From NCBI GenBank assembly GCA_013399875.1, contig VXAZ01005692.1, positions 210,191 to 274,190 on the forward strand: DNA of 64,000 bases, read 5' to 3'. Below, piece by piece: positions 1 to 10,264 of the stretch. The stretch comes from Gymnorhina tibicen (lineage: Eukaryota > Chordata > Aves > Passeriformes > Artamidae). The notes below the pieces were generated by a model. That model ran no database searches. It worked only from the letters and a program-made list of their open reading frames with translations, and was not told the origin of the DNA. Position 1 is the stretch's first letter; each line of letters begins with the position of its first letter. Made by a program: the position numbers and the translations under genes.

Positions 1-1865
1 GAGTAAGGTCCTCAGACGGCCTGATCTTCGCTTAATCCCTGCAAACAGACACCTCTGATTAGGAGGATTGGTTTCTTCTGGAGGGGAGTGGATTGAGGGC
101 TTTGCCTGGCAAGAGTGAAATAACATCTGGTGCTGTGTTTCCTAAACCCAGGGAGCCCCTGACTCCTGTCCCCAACTTAATGCTCAGCCTCCTCACTCAT
201 CCTCCTCACCCCAGCACCAAACCCCCTTCATTAGCATCTGACCTGGAGCAGGAGCACCCCACGGGTCAGCGCAGCCCTGGCACACATCGTGCCAGGGTCA
301 GAGAGGAACCCTGAGCCCCTGGGAGGGCTGGCAGGATGGGCAGTGGTGGCAGGAGCTGCCCTCGAGGACTCGGTGACAGCTTTGTGTCACGGTTTGGGTG
401 GGCAGCAGGGCTGCTCCTCACCCCCTGCACCACTGACACAAATTGGAGGAGCCACATCAGTGACACAGAGGTCTCAGTTAATGAGCAGGGACACTAATGA
501 ATCTGTGTGTTATCTCCGTGTATCCTCTGCCTCCAGGACAGCCCCAGGGCACCTCAAGCAAACAAACGAAGGAAACAAGAAGGAAACATGTCTATTAGGG
601 CTTGCCAGCACCTGGGCTGTGCACCCCTTCCCCCGGAGCTGGCTGCGTTCAGGGCAATGTACATTCACAGCAGCAATTCATACAGACTCACAGCAAATAT
701 TTTTGCTGATGATTTTCTGCAAGATTTGCCAGAGCTTTTATCAAAACCAAAAGTGAGATTTCCTTTTTCCTTCCTTTTTTTTTTTTTTTTTTGCTCATTT
801 GCATAATGAGATTTGGAAATTTCGCCCCTCCCCCAAGAGATACACAGTTTTCTGTGTTGATGAAGATCAGATTTGGCTGAAAATAATTTTGATGGAAAAT
901 GTTCAGCTGTTTCTCCAGCAGGATAAAGCCCTGACAGAGCCCTGCCATGCAGAAGTGCTGGCATAACCAAATGACTTTGCTTTAAGAGGCAGCAAGAGAA
1001 CAGCCCCTGGCAAAGAGGGAAAAGCCCTTTCAATCCCAGCTGCATTCTTGGAGCAGCCTTGGAGATGTAGGACACCCACTGAAGTGTTTCAAAGCACCAG
1101 CCTGTCCTAGTGAGGAACACATTATTTTCTGGCTGTTTTCTTTCCATGCTAACCCAGCTGGGTGGCTCTGAACACACCTTCCAGAGAAATGCAGGACAGG
1201 GGCAGGATGCTGATGAGATGCAGGGTATTGAGAGGTTTGGCACCTGGACAAAGGCATGGCACAGGAGAAGAAAGGGCCACCAGCTCTGTATTTTCCTAAC
1301 ATAGGTCTAGGGTGCCAGTTTTGCAATGGTCCAGTCCCAAGAGGTTTTTTGGGTAGCAGTAGGCCCGAGCTGAGCGCCACCAGGGAATTACAGCACTGAC
1401 AGGGAGTGTGGGTGTAATGCTGGATCACATGGGATGGCTCTGCAGAAGAGGTGAGGTGTGTGCTGGAGTTGCCACAGCTCCCTGCAGGAAGGGACCTCCT
1501 GAAGGTGCCAGGGAGGTCTCACCACTCCGCACTCTTGGGATCCAGAGGGAATTCTGTCTGCTGGGAGTGAGAGCACAGTACAGAGCAGCACATCTACAGG
1601 AACCAAAGGGGGAAGGGCAGTGGAGCAAGAACAATGCAGTTTTGTGGGAAACACTGGGCTGAAACAACTGGAGCCCTGAGGTGACAGCTGCCAACAGGCA
1701 GAACATCTCAAATACCAGTGTTACCTCAGGCCTACATCTGAGCAGTGCATTAAATAGCTCTGGAAATATGTTCAGGCACCAGGACCAGGCACTGTGATCA
1801 GCCCACACTGTCTCATGAAATGCCCTGGTCCCTGCAGCAGGATGAATTCATCCAAAGCAGTTGTA
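1..1865. other. Unique non-coding stretch with a T-run
   Basis: No gene or recognised transposable element is visible. The one distinct sequence feature is a pyrimidine-rich stretch ending in an uninterrupted run of 18 T at 775-792. Open frames of up to 192 codons occur here but overlap on both strands and contain no domain I recognise. Confidence 0.6.
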
Positions 1866-1913
1866 ATTAGATGATCTTTAGGACCACTTTCAACCCATTG
1901 TGTGATTCTATGA
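1866..1913 (+). mobile_element. CR1 LINE, 3'-terminal fragment
   Basis: The sequence reads like the last 50 bases of an avian CR1 on the plus strand: an ATGATCTTTAGGACC block, a CTTTCAACCCA block, then the terminal GTGATTCTATG octamer-type tail. Only the 3' end is present, as expected from the heavy 5' truncation typical of CR1. The body is diverged, which suggests an old insertion. Confidence 0.75.
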
Positions 1914-2911
1914 AAACAGTCCCAGGAACGCTCCAGCTGCTGTGTCCAGGAAAGGTTTTGGGGTGAATGTCTGGCCCAGCCCAAGCGCAGGGCCCCGTCT
2001 GACATTCAGACAGTTGGGTGTCTCAGCCTGGCAGGCCCTGCCAGGCTCTGTTTCACGTGTGTGCCATGCTCTGCTGCTCCATGGTAGAAGTGAGTACTGG
2101 GGCACTGGAATCTGGTTCATCCCCGAGAGGAAGCAACAACTCATTTTCTGCCATTAGATGCTGTAAGAATAAGTTTTAAATGAGAGCTATGGGCTAAAAT
2201 GAGAGTTGTGGGCTAAAATATACCTTCTTCATGGAGTGAGTGGACAAATCAATTAATCAATCCACTGATTGCTTAGACGTACAAGGAGATCATCATCACT
2301 CAAGAATGAGTGGAGATCAGTGCCATGCACTGCTGCAGCAATTTCACATTTGCTGCCATACCACAGGGTTCTTGTTTGCCATTTTCATGATTGTTTATGC
2401 CACATTCGTCAGTTTGTTGGCCTCACATTCAATAGCATCAGCAACTGGTTGAAACCCCTCCACCTCCAGCCAGTTATCCAAGTCAGCCTAGAGAAGGACT
2501 GACAAGCATGGTGCTGTTTCAGGGCTGGACCCAAGCACCCAGGAGTCTTCTCCAAGTCTGGGCTTCTAATTAAACCCTTGTCAATTCTAACACCTTCCAA
2601 ATGGAAAGAGACATCTGTTTTGTCCACTCATGTCTCCAGCACAGCCACTAAAAAGGAGGACAGATTTCTGCAATCAGGAATCCCAACATGTGGATTATTT
2701 CCCTGTATTTTGCTTCAGGACAGTTGAACTCAATGGCATGTTAGAGAGTAGAGTGAGCTAATTCAGCCCAAGCAACTCCTTGAACAAAGCAGTACAGACA
2801 TTTATCTCCTTGCTGGGGCTTGTTAATGACCCACTGTAAGGCAAATACGGTCTGCCCAAAGCTCGGCCACTGAGCACTGATCTGCCCCAGGGCCAAAATC
2901 TATCAGCATGA
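1914..2911. other. Unique non-coding stretch
   Basis: No gene is recognised. A 19-bp tandem duplication lies at 2181-2218 (see separate entry). Short open frames at 2240-2502 and 2409-2627 overlap on opposite strands and have no recognisable content. Confidence 0.55.
2181..2218. repeat. 19-bp tandem duplication
   Basis: Two adjacent 19-base units, both starting TGAGAG and ending GGGCTAAAA, differ at two positions (CTAT versus TTGT in the middle). It is a simple local duplication with no sign of function. Confidence 0.8.
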
Positions 2912-3350
2912 GAATCACAGAATGGTTTGAGTTGGAAGGGACCTGAAAAATAAACTAGATACAACCCCCTTGCCATTGGCAGGGACACCTTCCACTATCC
3001 CAAGTTGCTCTGAGCCCCATCCAACCTGGCCTGGGACACTTCCAGGGATGGGGCAGCCACAGCTTCTCTGGGCAACCTGTGCCAGGGCCTCACCATCCTC
3101 ACAGGGAAGAATTTCTTCCTAATATCCCATCTAACCCTGCCCTCTGGCAGTGGGCAGTCATTCCGCCTTGTCCTGCCCCTCCAGGCCCTTGTTCAAAGTC
3201 CCTCTCCAGCTCTCTTAGAGCCCCTTCAAGTACTGAAAGGCCACAAAAAGGTTTCCCTGGTGCCTTCTTTTCTCCAGGACAAACAATTCTGTCAGCATTT
3301 CCTCCCAGCAGTGGTGTTACAGCCCTCTAATCATCTTGGTGGCCTGGAAG
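2912..3350 (-). mobile_element. CR1 LINE fragment, 3' part of the RT frame and tail
   Basis: Read on the minus strand this is the terminal 440 bases or so of a CR1. The left edge (AATCACAGAATGG) is the reverse complement of the 3' tail. It is followed by the familiar GGAAGGGACCT, CATCCAACCTGGCC and CTTCCAGGGATGGGGCAGCC blocks. At the far end the minus strand still encodes ATKMIRGL of the RT C-terminal region, followed at once by a TAA stop (about 3317-3340) where active CR1 copies continue. The copy is 5'-truncated and dead. Homology fades at about 3345-3353. Confidence 0.92.
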
Positions 3351-3353
3351 AGG

Positions 3354-3800
3354 ATGGTGTTGTCTAAGGGTGCTGAACACAAGGGTTGTGGGGGAGAAAT
3401 AAGCAGAGCAGCTCGTTCAGCTGCTCCCCAGCAAGGGAAGAGTCCATGATCCCTGTCCAGGCTGGATGGTCCTGCAGCTTGGGATCTGCTTTTGGTGAGG
3501 GTGCTGTGCAAGACAGGCTGTGGACCTCGCTCTCCAGGATACTGGAATCAGGCTTCTGCTGGATTTTCACCCAAGGTCCCATCGTCCAAGCTGGGGGAGG
3601 AGTTGGGGACAAGTGGGGGTGGCAGGAGGGTGGCAGAGGTCCTCCACTGGCTGGCTGGACCTCACACACCTGGCAGGGCTGGCTCTGGAGTGATGCTCTG
3701 CCTCATCTCACTGCACCCGGCCGTGGGGAGCGGGAGGGAGGAGGGAACTGTCTCTTTGTATATTTTACACTGCAACCTTTTGGGGTGGAAAATAGCTCTA
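3354..3800. other. Unique non-coding stretch
   Basis: GC-richer unique sequence between the CR1 copy and the AT-rich island. It holds overlapping short open frames on both strands (for example 3386-3808 plus and 3364-3669 minus) with no recognisable domain. Confidence 0.5.
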
Positions 3801-4760
3801 AGCACTAAAGAAGAGAATTAAAGTGCATTTTAATGATATGCGTCTTATGTCTGAACGAGCATCTCAGATTACAATATCACTTGGGTCCATGTGAGGAAAT
3901 CCAGCCAGTGAAAGATCTCCCATCATCTCCTTCTACATTAATACACATATTTATGTTTTTAGAGCTTAATTTCAACTGTTATGTTTTCTCAAAAGTAATT
4001 AAACTAGGTCTCAAATGAGGAAATAACCTCATGTACTCCCTGCTCACCAACCACACATGAATGTTAAAGAAAGTGGTCAGAAACAGATCTATTTATGAAA
4101 AAAAATATAAATTAATTAAATGCAGTTTTTCTTCCCTGCAGCTTCATTCAACCTTTATATCAAAAATGACATGAAATGCATCTGGGTTCATTTGTTTAAA
4201 AATTTCCTTTGAACACATCTCCATCTCCATTTAAATTAAAAAATGACTTAGCACAAAGAATAACAAAAAGCCTTCTGTGCAGGAATACAATGAGTAATGA
4301 ACTTCAAATCATATCTGCATGAAAGATTGTCGAGTTGGATATTGTTTTTCCATATGACCTGTTTTTTTCTAATTATTATATTTTTCCTGGCTCTGATTTT
4401 ATAAACAGTGGCACCTCTCCCCTTAGCTGGCTCTAAAAGAGATTTGTTTAATCTTTGACATTTCCTATTTCACAGGCTGCTTTGCAAGTGTCACACAATA
4501 GAGCTTTGTTGGTCTCAGTTTAATTAAACACCATTTCTTTGCTTTAAGTAGCAGAGGCAGTGACACTTTAAAAAGTTCCTTTTCTGCTTGAAAAATAATA
4601 CAGTGTCAGTGAATAATTAAAACATACAAATCATCAGAATTAATTAACATCCTGAACACTTTTGAGTGCTCAAGAGTCTCTATTTCTGAGTATTTCATTT
4701 GAGAGGCTTTTTGGAGACAGATAGAATTAGCAAGCATCATTTTGGTGATGTTCTCTGGGG
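3801..4760. other. AT-rich, repeat-free island; candidate conserved non-coding element
   Basis: Base composition changes sharply here. The block is dominated by A/T runs and TAATTA/TTAATTAA-type homeodomain-like words (for example near 4111-4120, 4521-4526, 4612-4618 and 4639-4647). It has almost no CpG, no recognisable repeat, and no long open frame. In vertebrate genomes such blocks are often deeply conserved developmental enhancers. That reading is inference from composition alone. Confidence 0.35.
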
Positions 4761-6036
4761 TCATGGACAGGAACTCTCCCGCGTCCTAGCAGCCATGTGA
4801 GGAGCTCGAGGTCACTGGATAAGGAATCCTGGTCCCTGTCTCCTCTGAATATGTGAAGCCCCTGCTCCAGCACAGCCCCCCATGCCAGGGGGTTGCAGCA
4901 CCCGGAAAACTCAGTCCTGGAGGAGCCAATCCAATTTCAGTGCAGTTAAGATCCTCTCTGATTTTCTGGTTTCTCCAGGAAAAAACAGAAGCTGTGCACA
5001 ATTTCCAAACAATGCTGTACCAGCCATAGCTGGGAAGGCCCAGACAGGGTTCTCTCATCACCTCACCTTTCCTGCATGGACTGGAGACCCCCAACCCTGC
5101 TCCCACACTGTCTGCACAACACATTGGGCTCCCAGTCCCTTATTCCTGAGCAAGGAATGCCTGCCCAGTGACCCATCAATACTCAGCACAGCCATTCCCA
5201 TACACCAGCCCATCAATATTTATTGCAGTAATTTCCACCCATCTGAATAATAGAAATTGCAGATGAAAAAGCCGGGCAGTGGCAGCAGCAGGAAGGAAAT
5301 TGGGTGTTGCAGTTCTCAGTCGAGTGCCTGGAAGCGGCTGCTCTCGTCTTGAAACGCAGCTTTGTGCCTTTCATCCCAGTGCACCTACTTGCTCCAAACC
5401 AGTTCTTCTTCCCCTTTCATGAGTGCACTTTTCAAATGATAATGGGCTGGTGTCATGACCCTGCTGAAGCAGAGACTGCCGTGCTAAAAATATTAACGCT
5501 TTTCATCTTTGCTTCTGAGTCCCAGACGGGTTTGCTGGTTTTCTCTGAACATTTCAAACACATCGATGTCACTACAGAAATGAACTTGCCCCTTTCTGGC
5601 TATAATATGATAATCCACCATATATGCATGTGAATTTTGATTTCATAACCATTGGGGCTGTGCAGCACCCAGGCAGCCCCTCTCTGCCCATCAGACTGGT
5701 GCATCATGCCACAAGTGACTAATTCAGGACCTCACAGCAGAGCTGGAAACAGAGCTCTGGATGTCCATAACCTGGTGTGGTCATCAACACACTCAGTTTC
5801 ACTGGACATAGGGATGTAAGAATTGCATCTTATATTCCACTCCTGTCCAAGCCAGATCTTCTTATTCCACTGCACTGGCCAGTCCAAGGGAGAGTCCTAC
5901 TGAGGGACAGTCAGAGGGCCAGTCATAGTACAGTCCTACTGTGCTATGATATTCCCAATATTCCCTTTGGAAATCTGGCAGGGCCAAGAGCAGGGTGCAC
6001 ATCCAGCCCCAGGCACCCTCTGCACTTCAGAGATGT
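4761..6036. other. Unique non-coding stretch
   Basis: No gene or repeat is recognised. Frames of up to 122 codons (4882-5250 plus; 4786-5124 minus) overlap in antisense and look non-coding. The sequence immediately before 6037 does not match CR1 as far as I can tell. Confidence 0.5.
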
Positions 6037-6500
6037 CCAGGACCAGTGACCCAGATGTTCAAGATCACCTGAGGAACCTGAACATACACAAGACTATGGG
6101 ACACCGCAGAAAGCATCCCAGAGTCCTGAGGGAGTTGGCTGATGCAGTTACCAAGGCACCCTCAATGGTGTTTGAAAAATCGTGGCAGACAGGTGGAGTC
6201 CCAGGTGACTGGAAAAGGCGAAGCATTTCTCCCATTCTTAAAAGGGTAGCAAGCACAAGCCTGGGAACACTCAGCCTGTGAGCCTCTCCTCTGTGCATGG
6301 AGCAGATTTGAAGGATTTGTGTGGTACTTGCTGCTGGGATTTGTAGGTTTGAAGAATGAATTCAGTGGACAAGGGAAGGGCTGCGCTTCTGTAAGGACTT
6401 TAACACAGTCCCTCACAACATCCTTCTCTCTGAATTGGAGAGAGATGGATTTAGTGGGTGGATTGAAGGGTGGATCAGGAATTGCCTGGATGGTCACATC
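6037..6500 (+). mobile_element. Old CR1 LINE (element A), RT domain, left half
   Basis: The plus strand encodes decayed CR1 reverse transcriptase. HPRVLRELADAVTKA and FEKSW..GGVPGDWK (about 6110-6215) correspond to the fingers region. A diverged block with a stop follows, then [10 protein letters not shown] (about 6401-6427), equivalent to the conserved DFSKAFD-type segment, and [10 protein letters not shown] (about 6470-6500). In-frame stops and an internal deletion show it is dead. The frame resumes at about 7484 with VNGSM and PQGPILGPVLFN, so this is the left half of one element split by later insertions. Confidence 0.85.
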
Positions 6501-6532
6501 TACCTGAAATCACAACTCCCTGACAGGAGGGG
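6501..6532 (+). mobile_element. CR1 LINE (element B), left end before the LTR
   Basis: The block around CACAACTCCCTGACAGGAGG encodes an HNSLTGG-like stretch, matching the CR1 segment just upstream of the VGVGLFSQ region. That continuation appears after the LTR at about 7186. The fragment is therefore the 5'-truncated start of a second CR1 inserted into element A and then interrupted by the LTR. The exact junction with element A, near 6500, is uncertain by about ten bases. Confidence 0.6.
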
Positions 6533-6610
6533 TGTCTTGGGGTGACTTTATGCTGTTGTATCCCCTATCACCTCTCTATGCCCAGATATGATCCTGAGCC
6601 TTTCTATGCC

Positions 6611-6617
6611 TTTAAAA
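6611..6617 (+). promoter_or_regulatory. TATA-like box of the LTR
   Basis: TTTAAAA lies about 80 bases into the LTR and upstream of its AATAAA signal, where a U3 TATA box would be expected. No transcription start can be read from sequence, and current activity is unknown. Confidence 0.35.
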
Positions 6618-7031
6618 CTGGATGCAAGAGAGAGAGAGAAAAAAACTGAGGAAACTTTTCAAAACAGTTTGTGCTTCAAGGACACAGAGATTAGCTGCTG
6701 CTGCTGAGGAGCAGAGGAAGCATCTTCTTGCTTTTCAGTCGGCTTTTCGGCTCTGTTTCTTCAGAGAGAGATGGAGAGTTGAGGTTTTTTTTCCTCTGGG
6801 ACTTCAGCTTTTCCCTCCTTCTCTTCTGGACTTGTTCAGAACATCAGAACATCAGAACTCACTGGGAAAGTTTCCGCCTTGGGCCCAGAGGGGGGCTCTC
6901 GCCGACCCAGCTCCGAGGAGGAGGAGAGAGACCACACCCACAGAAGGACTCTAAAATCTTTCAGGTTTTCTCTGACAGTGAGAGGTTTTGTTATTTAGCA
7001 TTATTATTATTCTTTTCCTGTGTGTTTGTTA

Positions 7032-7037
7032 AATAAA
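7032..7037 (+). promoter_or_regulatory. AATAAA polyadenylation signal of the LTR
   Basis: AATAAA sits in the last quarter of the LTR and is followed by a T-rich stretch (7041-7052) and later GT-rich sequence, matching the R/U5 layout of retroviral LTRs. Confidence 0.5.
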
Positions 7038-7180
7038 TAGTTTTTATTTTCTCCTTCACTTTCCTCCGAGGAAAATCTTTTTTTCCCCGAACCTGGTGGG
7101 GAAGGGGCGGCTTTAACCTGCCTTCCTTTGAGGAGACATTCCTTTTGGACGTTTCCCTGAATTTGGCCCAAACAGGCACA

Positions 7181-7488
7181 AGTGGGCAGCCAGGTGGGAG
7201 TCGGGCTCTGCTCCCAGGGAGCAAGTGACAGGACAAAAGGAAATGACCTGAAGTTGTGCCAGGGGTGGGTCAGGTTGGACATCAGGAGGAATTTCTTCAT
7301 GGAAAGGGTGGTTAAACATTGGAATGAACTGCCCAGGGAGGTGGTTGAACTACCTCCCTGGAGGTGTTCCAGGAACTACTGGATATGGCACCCAGGGCTC
7401 TGATCCAGTTGCCAAGGCTGTCATCAGTCAAAGGCTGGACTCAATGATCTCAGAGGTCTTTTTCAACCTCAGTGATCTGTGATTCAGA
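7181..7488 (+). mobile_element. CR1 LINE (element B), right part with 3' end
   Basis: After the putative target duplication, CR1 sequence resumes at GCAGCCAGGTGGGAG. The plus frame 7182-7403 reads [16 protein letters not shown], then [20 protein letters not shown] and REVVE, the classic C-terminal end of CR1 ORF2. It frameshifts afterwards. The 3' untranslated end (GGACTCAATGATCTCAGAGG, then CAACCT) ends in CTGTGATTC near 7485. This copy is better preserved than element A, consistent with a later arrival. Confidence 0.9.
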
Positions 7489-7747
7489 GGGTAACAGTCA
7501 ATGGCTCCATGTCCAGCTAGATATCAGTGATGAGCAATGCCCCTCAGGGGCCCATACTGGGACCAGTACTGTTTAACAGCTTCATCAGTGGCACAGACAG
7601 TGGGGTCAGGTGCACCCTCACCATTTCACAGATGACACCAAAATGTGTGGTGCAGCTGAGGGACAGGATGACATCCAGAGGGACCCCCACAAGCACAGGA
7701 AGGAAGCCCATGGGAACCTCATGAGGTTCAACAAGGCCAAGTACACC
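7489..7747 (+). mobile_element. Old CR1 LINE (element A), RT domain, right half
   Basis: The RT frame left at about 6500 resumes here: VNGSM, then a stop, then PQGPILGPVLFNSFIS (about 7542-7590). F.DDTK (about 7630-7647) is the counterpart of the FADDTK catalytic motif, with threonine in place of the usual alanine. A diverged segment ending FNKAK (about 7729-7743) follows. Both catalytic aspartates are still readable, but stops and frameshifts inactivate the element. CR1 homology ends near 7747. Confidence 0.85.
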
Positions 7748-8390
7748 TGTGGGGGCTGATAACACAGCAGGGTTTTGGAGCCTGCCAGCCTCCACCACCC
7801 ACCCCTGAGCTGATGGGGATCCTAGTTGGAGTGGCCAGTGCCACTGGAGCATGGACCCACTGCCCTCCAACACATCTTTGCCTGGTCCCTTGTGGTGCTT
7901 GCAGGTGTGTCACAGCTGGGCTGGGCAGCAGCCAGGCAGTGATCCAGCAGCACCAGGCTCTTGCTCCCAGGGCTGTCTCTGTGGGATGCTCCACGGCAAC
8001 CTGCCACCCATTGTCCTTGGGCAGCACACACACCATCAAGGGCAGAGACCTTTTTCTGCATATCCACCCTCCACTCTGTTTTTTCTTTGCCCTCCCTGGC
8101 ATGGGAACAGGAAATCCCTCTACCTTTTACACCAATTATTGACTTTTTCACATTGAACTGGAGAGGCTCCTGAGGGTCCACAAACCTGTGTCAGAGCAAA
8201 TTCCAACCAACAAGAGCTCTGCAAACCTGCCCCCAAGACACTCCCAGCTCCGACCTCTGAACAGGTTTTCCAGGAAGACTTCATCCCCTGGGATGGGTGG
8301 TCTCAATATCAGAGGTAATCACAGCAGGAGTCCTTTTCTTGTGGTACTTTGTGGAAATCTCAGCTTTTCAGATAGGAAAGGTGGACATTA
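7748..8390. other. Unique non-coding stretch
   Basis: No recognised repeat or gene. Several overlapping frames of 100-124 codons occur on both strands (for example 7813-8142 plus and 7728-8102 minus). Such mutually antisense frames are expected in GC-richer non-coding DNA. Confidence 0.5.
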
Positions 8391-8780
8391 ACACCTTGGA
8401 GTGAAACTGGTGATACAGAATCAACAATAAAGTTCTTGTCTACCTTAGTCTCCAGCAAAAAGCTTTGAAAAGGAGGCAATGTTTTCCTTAGATAACTGAT
8501 AGTAGTCTGGGTATAATGTGCAGCCAATTTAATACTTAGCAGCTTTATGCCTATATCAGGTGTTTGTTTAAGAGAGATTTCACAGTACAGAGACAGGTAA
8601 ATAGCAGATTTCTCCCTTTAATGGGCCTCAGGCTCATTAAACAACATTTTACTTTCTCCTGTACAAGGTTTTTATTCATTAAAGGGATTCACTCTATGTC
8701 CAAGGGTGTTTTTTTCTCCTTTATTGACAATTCACCTAATGTGCTGCAAGTTATGTACCTGAGTGCGGGACAGGCAGCCA
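8391..8780. other. AT-rich, repeat-free block; possible conserved non-coding element
   Basis: A low-CpG block with TTAATAC, TTTATGCC, CATTAAAC and TTCATTAAAGG-type words and no recognisable transposable element. The frame at 8564-8842 spans it but has no recognisable domain. The functional reading is composition-based inference only. Confidence 0.25.
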
Positions 8781-10040
8781 CAGTGCCTCTGCTCCCAGCC
8801 TGGGTGCACTTCTACCTCCACAAGTGGCTCCTCTCACTCTGAAAACACAACCTGACAAATTTCATGCGTTCTGGATTCATTCTTTCCTGAAAAACAAACT
8901 GTGTCTTCAAAAGGCTGTATTTTGAAACCTCAGAACAGTCACATCATTGCAACCAGCAGCCCCAGAAAGGCATGGAATTTGCTTTTGAGATGAACCAGCT
9001 CAAAATACAAACTGGAAAATCTCTGCAAAACCTTTGAGTTCTGTTTCAGTTTTCCCCCAACACTGATCATTTTTCTTCTTTTGCCTCCAAAATCTGTGCA
9101 TGAGCCTGTTTCTTCAGGATAGGGCGCTGTGGAATGGGGGCAGTCTCAGGTACACACAGAAGGAACTACCTGGGCAAGAAAGAACCGTGAAATAAGGAAA
9201 CATCAAACACTGAAGGAGGCAGTAAATGCTCTCAGATGTGTCATCTGGGCTTTTTTATCTTTTAAACTGACAGTCCTTCCTCAGGAGACTGCACTTGCCC
9301 ACACTTGGCCAGCCTGAGCCTGTTTGTGTGCCCCAGGCACATGGACATCACACGTTTACTTGCACACACAGGACTCGGGTGTAGAGGCCAAGGGGACAGC
9401 GGTGAAACTTTGTTCCGGGCGTGTGGGACTCTCCGATTGTTTCAGCATTTCTCCTCACAGGTCTGGGACTTACAAAGCCAAGAGATTCCCATTCACAGGT
9501 CTTCTTCCTAATCACACAGCCAGTGGCATCCCCTGCCACCCGAAAGCAGCTTTTGTTCTGACATCTGGAGCCAGCCTTGGCATGGACCACAGGAGAGCAT
9601 GTCCTCTGCAGCCTCAGTGCCAGGCAGGGAGCCAGCAGAGCCACAGGGTGGGTCACAACATCTTTGAGTCCCCCCATCCAAACATTTGCAGCTACACACT
9701 AAGGACCAGGCAGGGTTTGAAGCCAGCTGCCCTGGCAGGATTTGGCCTTCAGAAAATCCAGATGTCCAGATGCAAGCAGGATGTCCTCTCCACTCCCCTC
9801 TGCTATTCCATCACCCTCTTCTCACCATCTCCTGCGCTTCTGCTCCTTGAGGCTGGTTTAAAGAGAAACCATGAAGGCTCCTCATTCCTGATCTCCTAAT
9901 TCTCTGATGTTCATAGGGTCCTGATGGGATTTCCTGAGCTAAAAGGCACCTAAAAGGCAGGAATTAAAAACAGCTAATGGTCCACTAGCACAGACAACTC
10001 CAGAGACACAGCCTGGAGTAAACATGGGAAGCTGTTGGAA
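8781..10040. other. Unique non-coding stretch
   Basis: No gene or repeat recognised. The longest frame, 9324-9899 plus (191 codons), is rich in Ser, His and Cys, is overlapped by antisense frames and contains no domain I recognise. Confidence 0.5.
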
Positions 10041-10264
10041 AATCATAGAATCACAAACTCGTTAAGATTGGAAAAGACTTTTAAGATTATCAAGGACAAA
10101 CATGAACGAGCACCACCACTAAACCACATGTCCTCAAGTGCCACATCCACTCACTTTTTGAGCACTTCCAGGGATGGTGATTCTACCACTGCCCTGGGCA
10201 GCCTGTGCTAGGGCTGGACAGCCCTTTCCATGAAAAAAATTTTCTAGTATCTAATGTAAACCAC
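10041..10264 (-). mobile_element. CR1 LINE fragment
   Basis: The left edge, AATCATAGAATCACA, is the reverse complement of the CR1 3' tail. Next come GATTGGAAAAGACTTTTAAG, CCTCAAGTGCCACATCCAC, the block CACTTCCAGGGATGGTGATT and GCCCTGGGCAGCCTGTGC. It ends at TCTAGTATCTAATGTAAACC, matching a CR1 on the minus strand. The diagnostic words differ from the 2912 and 20114 copies, so this is a different CR1 subfamily. Confidence 0.9.

Larger units (their letters stand above)
6533..7180 (+). mobile_element. Solo LTR of an endogenous retrovirus, nested in CR1
   Basis: This interval of about 648 bp starts TGTCTTGGGG and can be closed at a CA (7179-7180). It is flanked by AGGGG (6528-6532) and AGTGG (7181-7185), a 4-of-5 match consistent with a 5-bp target-site duplication. 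Inside are a TATA-like TTTAAAA (6611-6617) and a polyadenylation signal AATAAA (7032-7037) followed by a T-rich region, in the order expected for a sense-strand LTR. No internal gag/pol/env sequence adjoins it, so it is a solo LTR left by LTR-LTR recombination. The class is uncertain; a 5-bp duplication fits ERVL or a gamma-like family. The 3' boundary is the least certain point. Confidence 0.75.

Noticed and set aside
3317..3511. 64-codon minus-strand frame ending ATKMIRGL
   Set aside because: Its last residues are the tail of a broken CR1 reverse transcriptase; the remainder is unique sequence read through by chance.
7182..7403. 73-codon frame that looks protein-like ([20 protein letters not shown])
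   Set aside because: It is real homology but to the CR1 LINE ORF2 C-terminus, not a host gene. The frame shifts shortly afterwards.
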